From positions 1-64,000 of IMG/VR virus record IMGVR_UViG_3300044977_000123: a DNA stretch of 64,000 bases. One strand, 5' to 3'. The notes under the pieces are model-generated. The model was not told the DNA's origin, did not search any database, and was given only the letters and a program-made list of their open reading frames with translations. This DNA is from a virus. Both the position numbers and the translations under genes were made by a program. Position 1 is the stretch's first letter, and each line of letters begins with the position of its first letter. Shown here piece after piece: positions 1-7,564 of the stretch.

Positions 1-86
1 CCAGGCCGCCGCCTCACGGGGGGGCGGCCCGCCCCTACCGCCCCGCCCCGCCCCCACCCTCCCAGACCCGAGGAAAGGAGCACCAG

Positions 87-266
87 ATGCTCACCGTCAT
101 CGCCGCCCTGGTCGTACTCGCCAGCCTCGCCTACGCCGGGCACCGGACCGGTCGATCCCTCGCCCGCAGCCGGGAAGCCCTCGAAGCCGACCAGGCCGCC
201 GGGGAGCGGATCGTGCGCGAGGCCGAGGCCATCACCGCGGCCGCCGCCAGGAAGGACATCCCGTGA
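87..266 (+). CDS. small membrane-anchored protein (59 aa)
   Basis: Residues 1-18 form a hydrophobic helix followed by an Arg/Glu/Ala-rich helical tail, as in single-pass inner membrane proteins with a cytoplasmic domain. AAAGGAG lies 7 bases before the ATG. The stop overlaps the GTG of the resolvase gene (GTGA), so the two are translationally coupled. The family is not recognised. The 86 bases before it are GC-rich with no gene visible. Confidence 0.7.
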   Translation: MLTVIAALVVLASLAYAGHRTGRSLARSREALEADQAAGERIVREAEAITAAAARKDIP

Positions 267-742
267 CCACACCGCTCACCATCACCGTCCACGGCATCCC
301 CGCGCCACAGGGCAGCAAGAAGTACGTCGGGCACCGCACCAGCAAGGCCACCGGGAAGTCCGCGGCCGTCCTGCTGGAGTCGTCAAAGAAGGTCGCGCCG
401 TGGCGCAGCGCCGTCGAAACTGCCGCACGACTCCTCCTCGTCGAACTCCCGGACTGGACGCCGCTCGACGGCCCGCTGTGCGCCGACATGGTGTTCACCC
501 TGCCGAAGCCGACGAGCGCCCCGAAGCGGACCCGGACGTGGCCGATGCGGTACCCGGACCTCAGCAAGCTCCTGCGGTCGACGGAGGACGCCCTCACCAC
601 GGCCGGCATCTGGGCCGACGACGCCAGGGTGGTCAAGTACGGGCAGCTCGAAAAGGTCTTCCCCGGCGAGCACCCCGACGCCCTCGACCAGCCCGGCGCC
701 GTGATCCGCGTCTGGCCGCTCGCCGAGGCGGTGGACCAGTGA
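263..742 (+). CDS. RusA-like Holliday junction resolvase
   Basis: 159 aa, close to the usual RusA length. RusA enzymes are dimeric, Mg-dependent nucleases that cut four-way junctions during recombination or replication. The N-terminal HGIPAPQGSKK and the later segment PDLSKLLRSTEDALTTAG followed by ADDAR (about residues 98-125) match the conserved RusA core (PDxDNLxK...DAL...DDxxV). The second acidic residue of the usual DxD pair is Ser here, so activity is not certain. The GTG start overlaps the upstream stop, and the stop overlaps the next GTG. It leads a rightward block ending with the ParB-like gene. Confidence 0.85.
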   Translation: MTTPLTITVHGIPAPQGSKKYVGHRTSKATGKSAAVLLESSKKVAPWRSAVETAARLLLVELPDWTPLDGPLCADMVFTLPKPTSAPKRTRTWPMRYPDLSKLLRSTEDALTTAGIWADDARVVKYGQLEKVFPGEHPDALDQPGAVIRVWPLAEAVDQ

Positions 743-1578
743 AGCCCCTGCCGCCGCACGGCACCCACGCACGCGCCATCGGCCGCCCCTCCGGCGGCAT
801 CCCGCGCTGCCCGTGCCAGCCCTGCCGGCGCGCCGAATACCTCTACGACCGGCGACGCCGCTACCTCAAGCAGACCGGCCGATCCCTCACCGTCGACCCG
901 ACCCCCACCCGCGCCCACCTGCTGGCACTCGTCGCCGAGGGCGTCACGAAGGAAGACATCGCCACCGCCGCCCCATGCTCCCGCAGCGTCATCGACACCA
1001 TCCTGACCAGGGAGCCCAAAACGATCCGCCGCACGACCGCCGACCGGATCCTCGCCGTGCGCCCCGAGCAGCAGCCCTCCTATCGAGAGCGTCGCGTCGA
1101 CGCCATTGGCAGCACGCGCCGCGTCCGGGCACTCGTCGCCATCGGCCACTCCGTGAAAACGATCCAGGTCGAGTCGGGCGTCAACCACACCGCCATGTCG
1201 GCGATCGTCGAAGGCGCCACACCCACACTCCGCCCGGAAGTTGCAGCAGCAGTCACCCGCGCCTACAAGACTCTCGTCACGATCCCCGGCACGTCGGCAC
1301 GATCCCGGAACCGGGCCGTGAAGCTCGGATGGCAGGGCCCGGCGGCGTGGGGAGCCGACATCGACGACCCGGCTGCACAGCCCGAGCCCGACGCCGCCGA
1401 ACCGAAGCCCGGGAAGGTCGAGGCAGCCGCGATCCGCGCTGCGGACGTCAAATGGCTCGCCAAGATCGGCGTCGCCGAGGACGACATCGCCGCCCGCGTC
1501 GGCATCAGCGTCAAGTACGTCCGCGGCCAACTCGGCGGCCACCGCGCGCCCGGATGGCGCGAGCAGGTAAGTGCCTGA
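739..1578 (+). CDS. protein with three helix-turn-helix-like segments
   Basis: 279 aa, GTG start overlapping the resolvase stop. After an N-terminal basic stretch with a CPCQPCRR Cys pair, three segments look like HTH units: GVTKEDIATAAPCSRSVID (about residue 60), GHSVKTIQVESGVNHTAMS (about 140) and GVAEDDIAARVGISVKYVR near the C-terminus. This repeated pattern occurs in actinophage and plasmid proteins presumed to bind DNA. The target is unknown. Confidence 0.75.
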   Translation: MKPLPPHGTHARAIGRPSGGIPRCPCQPCRRAEYLYDRRRRYLKQTGRSLTVDPTPTRAHLLALVAEGVTKEDIATAAPCSRSVIDTILTREPKTIRRTTADRILAVRPEQQPSYRERRVDAIGSTRRVRALVAIGHSVKTIQVESGVNHTAMSAIVEGATPTLRPEVAAAVTRAYKTLVTIPGTSARSRNRAVKLGWQGPAAWGADIDDPAAQPEPDAAEPKPGKVEAAAIRAADVKWLAKIGVAEDDIAARVGISVKYVRGQLGGHRAPGWREQVSA

Positions 1579-1637
1579 TGAACGGCAACCATGCGACCCG
1601 TCACACGACCCAGACCCGGCAGCGGGAGCCGGCATGA
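1578..1637 (+). CDS. 19-aa coupled mini-ORF
   Basis: ATG overlaps the preceding stop (TGATG) and its own stop overlaps the ATG of the next gene (ATGA). It bridges the two genes without a gap and probably relays ribosomes. The peptide is Thr/Arg/His-rich with no recognisable motif. It may be only a coupling device. Confidence 0.45.
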   Translation: MNGNHATRHTTQTRQREPA

Positions 1638-1837
1638 GCGACGACATGAGCCTCACGCGTCTCTACCCGCCGACGTGCCGCTGGAACACCCCCAACGGCC
1701 GGTGCGGCGCCCCGTCGAGGCCGTACGCCTGCGGGCAGCGGTGCGACGAGCACTCGCCCTGGGCGCTCGCCGGGACACCCGAGCCGCTCACCCCGACCGA
1801 GATCAAGCAACGCCAGGAAGGAGCCACCCCGCAGTGA
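1634..1837 (+). CDS. Cys-rich small protein (67 aa), probable zinc binding
   Basis: Four cysteines in the pattern C-x8-C-x8-C-x4-C, with a following His, suggest one zinc site. Starts at ATG 1634 inside the preceding stop and ends overlapping the GTG of the next gene. Function unknown. Confidence 0.65.
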   Translation: MSDDMSLTRLYPPTCRWNTPNGRCGAPSRPYACGQRCDEHSPWALAGTPEPLTPTEIKQRQEGATPQ

Positions 1838-2469
1838 CCAGCACCCCCGAGGCCGACCTCGCCAAGTTCGAGTCCCTCATCGAACCCGACCCGACCGCGT
1901 TCGCGACCGTCGGACTCGCCCTCGCCCACATCCGCGACCAGCACCTGTACCCGCAGCCCCGGTTCGCGGACTACTGCAGCACCCGCTGGGGACTGCACGG
2001 CAAACGCGGAGACCAGTTCATCGTCTCCGCCCGCGCCGTCGCCGACATGGCAGAACTCGGACTGCCCGTACCCGGCAACGAGTACGCGGCCCGGATCCTC
2101 GCCTGCGTCCCAGCCGAGATCCGCGCCACCGTCTGGATCCGCGCACTCGAACTCGGCCGCGGCCACGCCGACTCCGGGACCATCACCGCAGCCCGCACCG
2201 CCATCGAAGGCGAGATCGAAGCCGCCGAGGCCTCCCGCAACACCAACACGCCGAAGGGCGTCCGCCGTAGTCCCCAGCGCAGCCAGGCCGATGCCCTCGC
2301 CTCCGGCATCCAGGCCCTCACCGGCCTGTGCGCCGGCCTCAACGGCATCGACGAAATCGACCCTGCTGTCACGAAAGAAGAGGCCGCGCAGTGGGTGCGC
2401 GACCTCTCCGACTCGCTGCGTGTCCTGCGCAGCCTCACCACGAAACTCAAGGAGCACGCACCATGGTAG
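1834..2469 (+). CDS. hypothetical alpha-helical protein (211 aa)
   Basis: GTG start overlaps the upstream stop; AAGGAG sits 12 bases upstream. The first 130 residues include CSTRWGLHGKRGDQFIVSA, resembling the helix-rich domain often found beside phage or plasmid ParB-like proteins. The C-terminal third is a predicted coiled helix. The stop overlaps the ParB-like start, which suggests the two act together. Confidence 0.7.
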   Translation: MTSTPEADLAKFESLIEPDPTAFATVGLALAHIRDQHLYPQPRFADYCSTRWGLHGKRGDQFIVSARAVADMAELGLPVPGNEYAARILACVPAEIRATVWIRALELGRGHADSGTITAARTAIEGEIEAAEASRNTNTPKGVRRSPQRSQADALASGIQALTGLCAGLNGIDEIDPAVTKEEAAQWVRDLSDSLRVLRSLTTKLKEHAPW

Positions 2470-3278
2470 CCACCACCTCCACCGAGCAGCTCAAGACCAA
2501 GCAGACCTCGACCGTCCAGTGGCTCGCCGTGTCCGCGGTCGCCACCGATCCGCAGGTCAACACCAGGTCGCTCGACACGAACTGGGTCGACGCCCGCGTC
2601 CCCTCGTTCGACCTCGCGAAGCTCGGCGTGCCCGAAGTGTCCAAGCGCAAGGACGGCACCTACATCTGGCTCGACGGCCAGCACCGCGCCGAGTTGGTGC
2701 GCCGCGCCGGCTGGCCCAGCCAGAAGATCCAGTGCCGCGTCCACACCGGCCTCACCCTCGCCGAGGAGGCACTGCTGTTCCTCGGCCTCAACGGCGGACG
2801 GCAAGTCACGGCCCTCGCGAAGTTCCTGGCCCGGCGCACCGCCCAGGACCCGGACGCGGTCGGCATCGACGCGATCGTCCGCGCCGCCGGATGGCACATC
2901 GCGAGCGGCACGAACACCAAGTCCATCACCGCGGTCAGCGCCCTGGAGAAGGCCTACAACGCCACCGAGAAGCAGCCCGGCAAAGCCCTCGCGAAAGCCC
3001 TGCGCGTCGTCACCGAGGCCTGGGGCTACGCGCCCGAGGCCGTCAACGGCGACATCCTCCTCGGCGTGTCACTGCTCCTCGCGCAGCACGACCGCATCGA
3101 CATCGCCTCGCTGATCCACAAGCTCGCCGACTACACCGGCGGCCCCCGCGGACTCCACGGCACCGCGAAAGGCCTCAGGCCGTTCCTCGGCGGCACGACC
3201 GCCAACTGCGTCGCCGCGACGCTCGTGAAGGCCTACAACGCCAAGCGCACCACCGGGGCCCTGCCCGACTGGCGGTAG
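2463..3278 (+). CDS. ParB N-terminal-domain-like protein
   Basis: 271 aa. The N-terminal half has the order of a ParB/sulfiredoxin-like fold: a strand with LDTNWVDARVPSFDLAKLG, then WLDGQHRAELVRRAG at about residues 73-87, equivalent to the ParB DGxHR motif that in true ParB proteins contacts CTP. No clear ParB HTH or parS-like cluster is seen nearby, and there is no ParA in the window, so a role in partition is not shown. It may be a phage-type ParB-like regulator or nuclease (DUF6551-like). ATG 2463 overlaps the upstream stop. Confidence 0.75.
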   Translation: MVATTSTEQLKTKQTSTVQWLAVSAVATDPQVNTRSLDTNWVDARVPSFDLAKLGVPEVSKRKDGTYIWLDGQHRAELVRRAGWPSQKIQCRVHTGLTLAEEALLFLGLNGGRQVTALAKFLARRTAQDPDAVGIDAIVRAAGWHIASGTNTKSITAVSALEKAYNATEKQPGKALAKALRVVTEAWGYAPEAVNGDILLGVSLLLAQHDRIDIASLIHKLADYTGGPRGLHGTAKGLRPFLGGTTANCVAATLVKAYNAKRTTGALPDWR

Positions 3279-3339
3279 CCAATCGCGGGGCGGCCAGCCG
3301 GTCGCCCCGCCCACCAACAGACCACCAGGAGGGACTGAA

Positions 3340-3594
3340 ATGCGCGAACGCCCGTACCGCCAGCACGACCCGATCGCCGCCACAGCCCGCAGCCTGCCCG
3401 GCCAGTGGGTCCTCGTCGGCGACTACACCGGGCGCGGCTCCGCGATGGTCATGGCGCAGAAAATCCGCTCCGGGCAGTTCGTGGCGTACCAGCCGGGCGG
3501 GGCGTACGAGACCGAAGTACGCAGCGTCGGCGAGCTGCGGCCCGAGGTGTGGGTCATGTACGTCGGAGTGCCGGCCGAGGAGGCGGGGCTGTGA
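3340..3594 (+). CDS. hypothetical protein (84 aa)
   Basis: Good AGGAGG ribosome site 8 bases before the ATG. Beta-rich sequence (QWVLVGDYTGRGSAMVMAQK) with no known family. Last gene of the first rightward block; it faces the convergent 3600-4022 gene with only a few bases between them. Confidence 0.7.
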   Translation: MRERPYRQHDPIAATARSLPGQWVLVGDYTGRGSAMVMAQKIRSGQFVAYQPGGAYETEVRSVGELRPEVWVMYVGVPAEEAGL

Positions 3595-3599
3595 TCCGC

Positions 3600-4022
3600 T
3601 CATTCGCCGTTGCGGAACCGCGTCACCCGCTCAAGCGTCAGGCCCGACCAGGCAGCGACGTCCTCCACCGGCGTCAGCGGCGACTCGGCCCAGTCCGTCA
3701 GCGCCTGGCAGAGACTCTCCGGCACCCCAGGCGTGACCACGCCGGTCTCCCCGTCGATCCGGTCGACCGGGAACCAGCGCCTGTCCGGGTCAAGACGCCG
3801 GACCTCATCCTCCATCGCCTCCACACCACAGCCCTCGGCGAGGACCGCCCCAGTACGCCAGTCCGTGTACCGCCAGCCGTCGTTCTCCCACTCATCGGCC
3901 AGCGGGCCGCCATCGACGATCCGGTACCCCTGTGCTTCGAGTGCAGCAAGCTGACGCTCCATCGCAGCCGACCAGCCTTCGAGCACGGCGCGCACGTGGG
4001 CGCGGATCAGATCGTCGGTCAT
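3600..4022 (-). CDS. hypothetical protein (140 aa)
   Basis: Codon use is typical of the window. The N-terminus is a long helix (LEGWSAAMERQLAALEAQGY), the middle is acidic, and the C-terminal LTPVEDVAAWSGLTLERVTR looks like a degenerate HTH. It may be a small regulator. Only a weak ribosome site is visible before ATG 4022. Confidence 0.65.
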   Translation of the reverse strand: MTDDLIRAHVRAVLEGWSAAMERQLAALEAQGYRIVDGGPLADEWENDGWRYTDWRTGAVLAEGCGVEAMEDEVRRLDPDRRWFPVDRIDGETGVVTPGVPESLCQALTDWAESPLTPVEDVAAWSGLTLERVTRFRNGE

Positions 4023-4085
4023 GCCCAGACAACGAGCGGCGGCGGGGAAGGTCGCGGGGGCGCTGCGGAGAGCGGGCGGGGAGGG

Positions 4086-4550
4086 TCAGGCGGAGGCGGC
4101 GCGCTCTTCGGCGGCGATCTTGCGCTGCCTGGCTTCGTGCGCCTTGATCTCGCGAAGCATGTACATCCGCAGATCGTTGGCGACCTCCACGCCTTTCGCG
4201 GCGCACAGGGCCCGGTAGTCGGCCCAGGTTGCGTCATCGACCCGGAACACCCTGGCGGGCTTGGCTGCCTTCCGGGTCTGCGTACCACCGGGAAGGGGCA
4301 CCCTGCCCTCGCGGATGTTGTATTTCGGCAGCTCATCCCGGATTGCGGCCAGCTCCGCAGCCAGGGCGTCGATCCGCGTCTCGTGCCAGACGACGCGCTT
4401 CTCGGCGACCTCCTCCCACCACGCCTTTTCGTAGGCGTGGCCCTTCCAGCGCTCTTCAGGGTTGTACGCGACGCCGACGTACAGCAACCGCCCCTCCGCG
4501 TCGAAGAAGCGGTAGAGGGCGGTACGGCGAGTGAGGTCGATGGGCGGCAT
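4086..4550 (-). CDS. GIY-YIG-like protein with C-terminal RHH-like tail
   Basis: 154 aa with GAGGAG before ATG 4550. Residues 10-40 (ALYRFFD, LLYVGVA, NPEERWKGH) match the first strands and Arg helix of GIY-YIG nucleases, although the GIY/YIG tyrosines are partly replaced (ALY and LYVGVA). A catalytic glutamate is not obvious. Residues 115-140 (DATWADYRALCAAKGVEV) resemble a ribbon-helix-helix segment. Such proteins in Streptomyces elements are often annotated as GIY-YIG domain proteins and may be DNA-binding regulators rather than nucleases. Confidence 0.7.
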   Translation of the reverse strand: MPPIDLTRRTALYRFFDAEGRLLYVGVAYNPEERWKGHAYEKAWWEEVAEKRVVWHETRIDALAAELAAIRDELPKYNIREGRVPLPGGTQTRKAAKPARVFRVDDATWADYRALCAAKGVEVANDLRMYMLREIKAHEARQRKIAAEERAASA

Positions 4551-4562
4551 ACAGCTCCTCGG

Positions 4563-4823
4563 TCAGGCCGGGGAGTCGCCTCCCGGCTTGGGCTTCCTGC
4601 TGGTGACGGTGGGTTCGCGCAGTGGCGCGACACCCTTCTTGCGGGCAATGCGGCGGATCGTCTCGCGGCTGTAGTCGGTCATCTCGGCCACGGTCTTCGG
4701 CGCAACGCCGGCGGTCAACGCCTCGGCAACGGCATCTTCGAAGGCGTCACGGGTCGCGGCCTCGGCGAGCTTCTTTGCCTCTACGGCCTGCTCAAGGCGG
4801 GTCACGGCTTCCTCCCTGGTCAT
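4563..4823 (-). CDS. small HTH regulator (86 aa)
   Basis: A predicted helical N-terminus is followed by TVAEMTDYSRETIRRIARKK, a clear helix-turn-helix. I prefer ATG 4823 over the upstream ATG at 4859 because the longer form would begin inside the palindromic repeats at 4844-4906. Divergent from the replication initiator, so it is a candidate repressor of its own and the initiator's transcription. Confidence 0.7.
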   Translation of the reverse strand: MTREEAVTRLEQAVEAKKLAEAATRDAFEDAVAEALTAGVAPKTVAEMTDYSRETIRRIARKKGVAPLREPTVTSRKPKPGGDSPA

Positions 4824-4843
4824 GGGCGCATGGTCCCACAGGC

Positions 4844-4906
4844 ATGTGGCCACATCCACTTGCGATCAGATAGCCACAACTCATGTGGCCAAGTGTATGT
4901 TGGCTA
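4844..4906 (+). promoter_or_regulatory. operator cluster with TGTGGCCA half-sites
   Basis: A perfect palindrome ATGTGGCCACAT at 4844-4855 is followed by TAGCCACA (4871-4878), TGTGGCCA (4885-4892) and GTTGGCTA (4899-4906), the last two 14 bases apart. It lies between the HTH gene and the replication initiator, where a copy-control repressor would act. No confident -10/-35 was found. Confidence 0.55.
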
Positions 4907-5087
4907 CTGGGTCGAGCGCCAGCCCGCATCTGCGCAAGGACGGCCGCTCCGACGCCCTGGTTCCGTGCGCCCTCGGAGCCCTCGCCCGTGGAGCTGTGAT
5001 GCCTGATCTCCCGCGATTACTCCCGCCCGCAAGGGCCTCCCCTCTCTTGTCCACCACCCCGCTGTCGCACCGTTCGAGAAGAGTTCA

Positions 5088-6077
5088 GTGAGCACAGATC
5101 AGCAGGAGGCGCGCGTCGCCACCGGGAGCGTCCCGCACGCCTTCCGGATGGCCGTGGCCTGGCACTGGGCAAAGGAGATGCCGCGGTCTCTGCGCGGCGG
5201 GTTCCTCACCCTGCTGTACGCCCTGGCGGCCCTGGCCGACTCAACCGGCCGGCTGCGGTTCGCCCGCGACGGCAAGCCCATCCGGATCAGCGACATCGCC
5301 GAGGCGTCCGGCTGCGATGAGAAGGACTGCCGCCGGTACCTGCTGGCCGCCGAAGCAGCCGGCGTCGTCCTTGTTGAAGGCGAACGGCGGCGCGGCAGGA
5401 CGACGCTCTACATCATCCTCGTCACGCCTGTGCCCGACTGGGGCGCGTCCGTCGCATCGCTCGACAGCACCCGCCGCAAGCCCCGGACACCTCCCCCGTG
5501 GGTCGCGGAGAAGAGGACGGAGAACGGGGGACTCACCCCGGAACTTTCGGGCGACGAGTTCCGGGGACTCACCCCGGAACTTTGGGACCAGTCCGAGAAA
5601 GAAGTTCCGGGGACTCACCCCCGACCGAGTTCCGGGGACTCACCCCGGAATGGTTCGGGGGACTCACCCCGGAACAACCCAGGAAGTACCCAAGAGCTAC
5701 CCCACGAGACGGCTGAGGTTGTCACCCAACCTCAGGAGGTAGCGGCCCCCGCAGTCGACAAGACCGATCCCGATGGCGAAGACAAGCCAGACGCCATCCC
5801 GGACGGCTTCGTGCGCTGCACGAAATGCCACGAGCGCATGGTCCCCCGCCGAGGCCAAGCCGCCCACGTCCACGCCCACTGCGATCCCCAGTCCCCCAAG
5901 AACCGGAAGGCCAAGACATGGACCAGCACGACGACAACGACGAACTCATCAGCCAACTCGGAGACGGACTCCAGGACGTCCTCGACGGATACGACGAGGA
6001 CTCGGCCCCCGCAGGAGTTCCCACCGGATTCCGGGGCCTCGACGCCATCACCAACGGACTCCGCCCCGGCAGCCTGA
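5088..6077 (+). CDS. replication initiator with embedded iterons (module 1)
   Basis: 329 aa. Residues 1-125 contain a winged-HTH-like domain (IRISDIAEASGCDEKDCRRY) like initiators of lambda-O type and Rep1-like proteins of Streptomyces linear plasmids. A low-complexity linker follows, encoded by the five iterons. A Cys/His cluster (CTKCHERM, HVHAHC) comes near residue 240. The Thr/Ser-rich tail overlaps the helicase gene by 160 bases in another frame. GTG start with a weak upstream site. The role is inferred from order (initiator, iterons, DnaB-like ATPase) and the HTH, not from a full family match. Confidence 0.75.
   Translation: MSTDQQEARVATGSVPHAFRMAVAWHWAKEMPRSLRGGFLTLLYALAALADSTGRLRFARDGKPIRISDIAEASGCDEKDCRRYLLAAEAAGVVLVEGERRRGRTTLYIILVTPVPDWGASVASLDSTRRKPRTPPPWVAEKRTENGGLTPELSGDEFRGLTPELWDQSEKEVPGTHPRPSSGDSPRNGSGDSPRNNPGSTQELPHETAEVVTQPQEVAAPAVDKTDPDGEDKPDAIPDGFVRCTKCHERMVPRRGQAAHVHAHCDPQSPKNRKAKTWTSTTTTTNSSANSETDSRTSSTDTTRTRPPQEFPPDSGASTPSPTDSAPAA
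5522..5675 (+). repeat. five palindromic iterons inside the initiator gene: probable replication origin 1
   Basis: Five copies start at 5522, 5558, 5604, 5629 and 5653. The consensus arms TTCCGGGG and CCCCGGAA flank ACTCA. Copies 2, 4 and 5 are nearly perfect; copies 1 and 3 have small changes. Spacing is 36, 46, 25 and 24 bases, so the repeats are read in all three frames (GLTPEL twice, PGTHP once, SGDSPRN twice). The DNA rather than the peptide is therefore conserved, as expected for initiator binding sites. The arrangement matches phage lambda ori within O and the origins of pSLA2-like Streptomyces linear plasmids. Confidence 0.85.
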
Positions 6078-6883
6078 CCGTCATCGCCTCGCGCCCCGGC
6101 CTCGGCCGCACCACGCTCCTCAGCGACATCTGCCGCCGCAACGCCATCGCCGACAGGCGCCCGGTAGCCGTATGGACACTCGAAGAGACCCGAGGCGACT
6201 TCGCCACCCGACTCCTCGGCGCAGAAGCCCGAGTCCCCCTGCACCACATCCGCAGCGCCCGCATGGACACCGACAGCTGGGAACGGCTCGCCAAGACGCT
6301 GCCCGGCCTGATGGACGCGCCGATCTACATCGGCGACCCGGCCGCCATCACCATGCCCGAACTCGCCGAGCAGGCAACCAGGCTCGTGGAGCAGCACGGC
6401 GTCCAACTGCTGGCAGTCGACGGAATCCAGGACATCCGCCCCGAGAAGCGCAGCGACCTGCGTGAACGGGAAGTCGGCGACGTCGTCCGCGACCTCAAGA
6501 CCCTCGCCCGCCAGTTGAGCGTTCCCGTCCTCGCCACCTCGCACCTCAACCGAGGACCCGAGCAGCGGTCCGACCACCGCCCGGAGATCGACGATCTCCG
6601 CGAGTCGGGGGCGATCACCTACGCGGCCGACACGATCATCCTGCTCCACCGCCCGGACGCCTACGAACGCGATTCGCCCCGCGCCGGCGAGGCCGACCTG
6701 ATCGTCGCCCGGAACAGGCACAACCCAACCTGCGTCAGCACCGTCGCCTACCAAGCGCATTACGGGCGCTTCATCGACATGGCCGAGGACTGGCAGCGCG
6801 AGGAGCCGCAGACCCCGACCTTCGACCTCCTCCAGATGTTCGGCGAGCAGCCTCCAAGCGGCGCCGACAGGCCGAGCCAATGA
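5918..6883 (+). CDS. short DnaB-type replicative ATPase (helicase-like)
   Basis: 321 aa. It aligns with the RecA-like C-terminal domain of DnaB: GFRGLDAITNGLRPGSLTVI, P-loop ASRPGLGRTTLL (about residue 50), VWTLEE, Walker B-like LLAVDGIQDI, ATSHLNRGPE, then DDLRESGAITYAADTIILLH. The DnaB N-terminal primase-interaction domain is absent. The P-loop lysine is Arg (GRT instead of GKT) and the motif H4 Gln is His. GGAAGG precedes ATG 5918. It may be an accessory or loader-type ATPase like Rep2 of linear plasmids, or work only with host DnaB. Confidence 0.8.
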   Translation: MDQHDDNDELISQLGDGLQDVLDGYDEDSAPAGVPTGFRGLDAITNGLRPGSLTVIASRPGLGRTTLLSDICRRNAIADRRPVAVWTLEETRGDFATRLLGAEARVPLHHIRSARMDTDSWERLAKTLPGLMDAPIYIGDPAAITMPELAEQATRLVEQHGVQLLAVDGIQDIRPEKRSDLREREVGDVVRDLKTLARQLSVPVLATSHLNRGPEQRSDHRPEIDDLRESGAITYAADTIILLHRPDAYERDSPRAGEADLIVARNRHNPTCVSTVAYQAHYGRFIDMAEDWQREEPQTPTFDLLQMFGEQPPSGADRPSQ

Positions 6884-7107
6884 CCAGCGCCCGCGACGTC
6901 CGTGCCGCTGCCGGCTACGCCCCGAAGGACCGGGCGCTCCGTGTCCGCTGCACGCACTGCCACGCCCTCGAAGGCCAGCCATGCACCACCCGAGGCCGTG
7001 TCCGGAAGGACCCGCACCCGTGCCGGATCGAGCTCGCCGCAGCCACCCCGGAGCCCACCGCCGAGCCCACCGCCACCGTCCTGCCGTTCCGGCCGAGGAG
7101 CACCTGA
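6880..7107 (+). CDS. zinc-finger-like small protein (75 aa)
   Basis: Motif CTHCHALEGQPCTT followed by HPCRIE is the CxxC...C...H pattern of small DNA- or RNA-binding zinc proteins common in actinophages. ATGA overlap with the helicase gene and TGATG overlap with the HNH gene place it in the replication operon. Confidence 0.7.
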   Translation: MTSARDVRAAAGYAPKDRALRVRCTHCHALEGQPCTTRGRVRKDPHPCRIELAAATPEPTAEPTATVLPFRPRST

Positions 7108-7487
7108 TGCCCATCCGCCCGGAGAACAAGCACCGGTACCCGAAGAACTGGCCCGAGATCAGCTTCGAGATCCGGACGATCCGCGCAGCCGGCCGATGCG
7201 AGTGCCAAGGCGAATGCGGACGCGGCACCCACGAAGGGCGCTGCCCCAACCGCAACGGCCAGCCCGCCTACGGCACCGGCTCCACCGTTGTGCTCACCAC
7301 CGCGCACCTCGACCACACTCCCGAGAACTGCGACCCCGCCAACCTGCGAGCCATGTGCAACGGCTGCCACCTGCACTACGACCGCGACCACCACCGCGAG
7401 ACCGCCGCAGCAACCAGGCGGGCAGCGATCGAGGACGCCGGGCAGCTCGCGTTCGGGGCCGTCGACCCGCCGCCCGGTCCGGGCTAG
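7107..7487 (+). CDS. HNH endonuclease
   Basis: 126 aa. HLDHTPENCDPANLRAMCNG then CHLHYDRD forms the HNH/beta-beta-alpha metal core (His pair, Asn of NLR, Cys-x2-Cys). The upstream CECQGECG and CPN supply another zinc site. HNH proteins nick or cut DNA; in phages they assist packaging, in plasmids their role is less clear. Translationally coupled to the replication operon. Confidence 0.85.
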   Translation: MPIRPENKHRYPKNWPEISFEIRTIRAAGRCECQGECGRGTHEGRCPNRNGQPAYGTGSTVVLTTAHLDHTPENCDPANLRAMCNGCHLHYDRDHHRETAAATRRAAIEDAGQLAFGAVDPPPGPG

Positions 7488-7564
7488 CAACGGCCGCCGC
7501 TTTCCTAACTGACTGGCTAGTAAGAACGCCTCCCCACGACAGATGCCGCACCAAGGAGATCCAC

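Noticed and set aside
232-1656. Long minus-strand frame opposite the resolvase and HTH genes
   Set aside because: Such mirrored frames are a by-product of high GC3 codon bias; plus-strand genes have family matches and coupled starts.
2463-3278. Genuine partition ParB
   Set aside because: Only the N-terminal motif is present; no ParA, no HTH domain and no parS-like sites were found next to it.
4824-4859. Longer N-terminus for the 4563-4823 HTH protein
   Set aside because: It would start inside the palindromic operator and lacks a ribosome site.
5522-5675. Protein repeat domain in the initiator
   Set aside because: Successive copies are read in different frames, giving different peptides, so the repeat is a DNA element.
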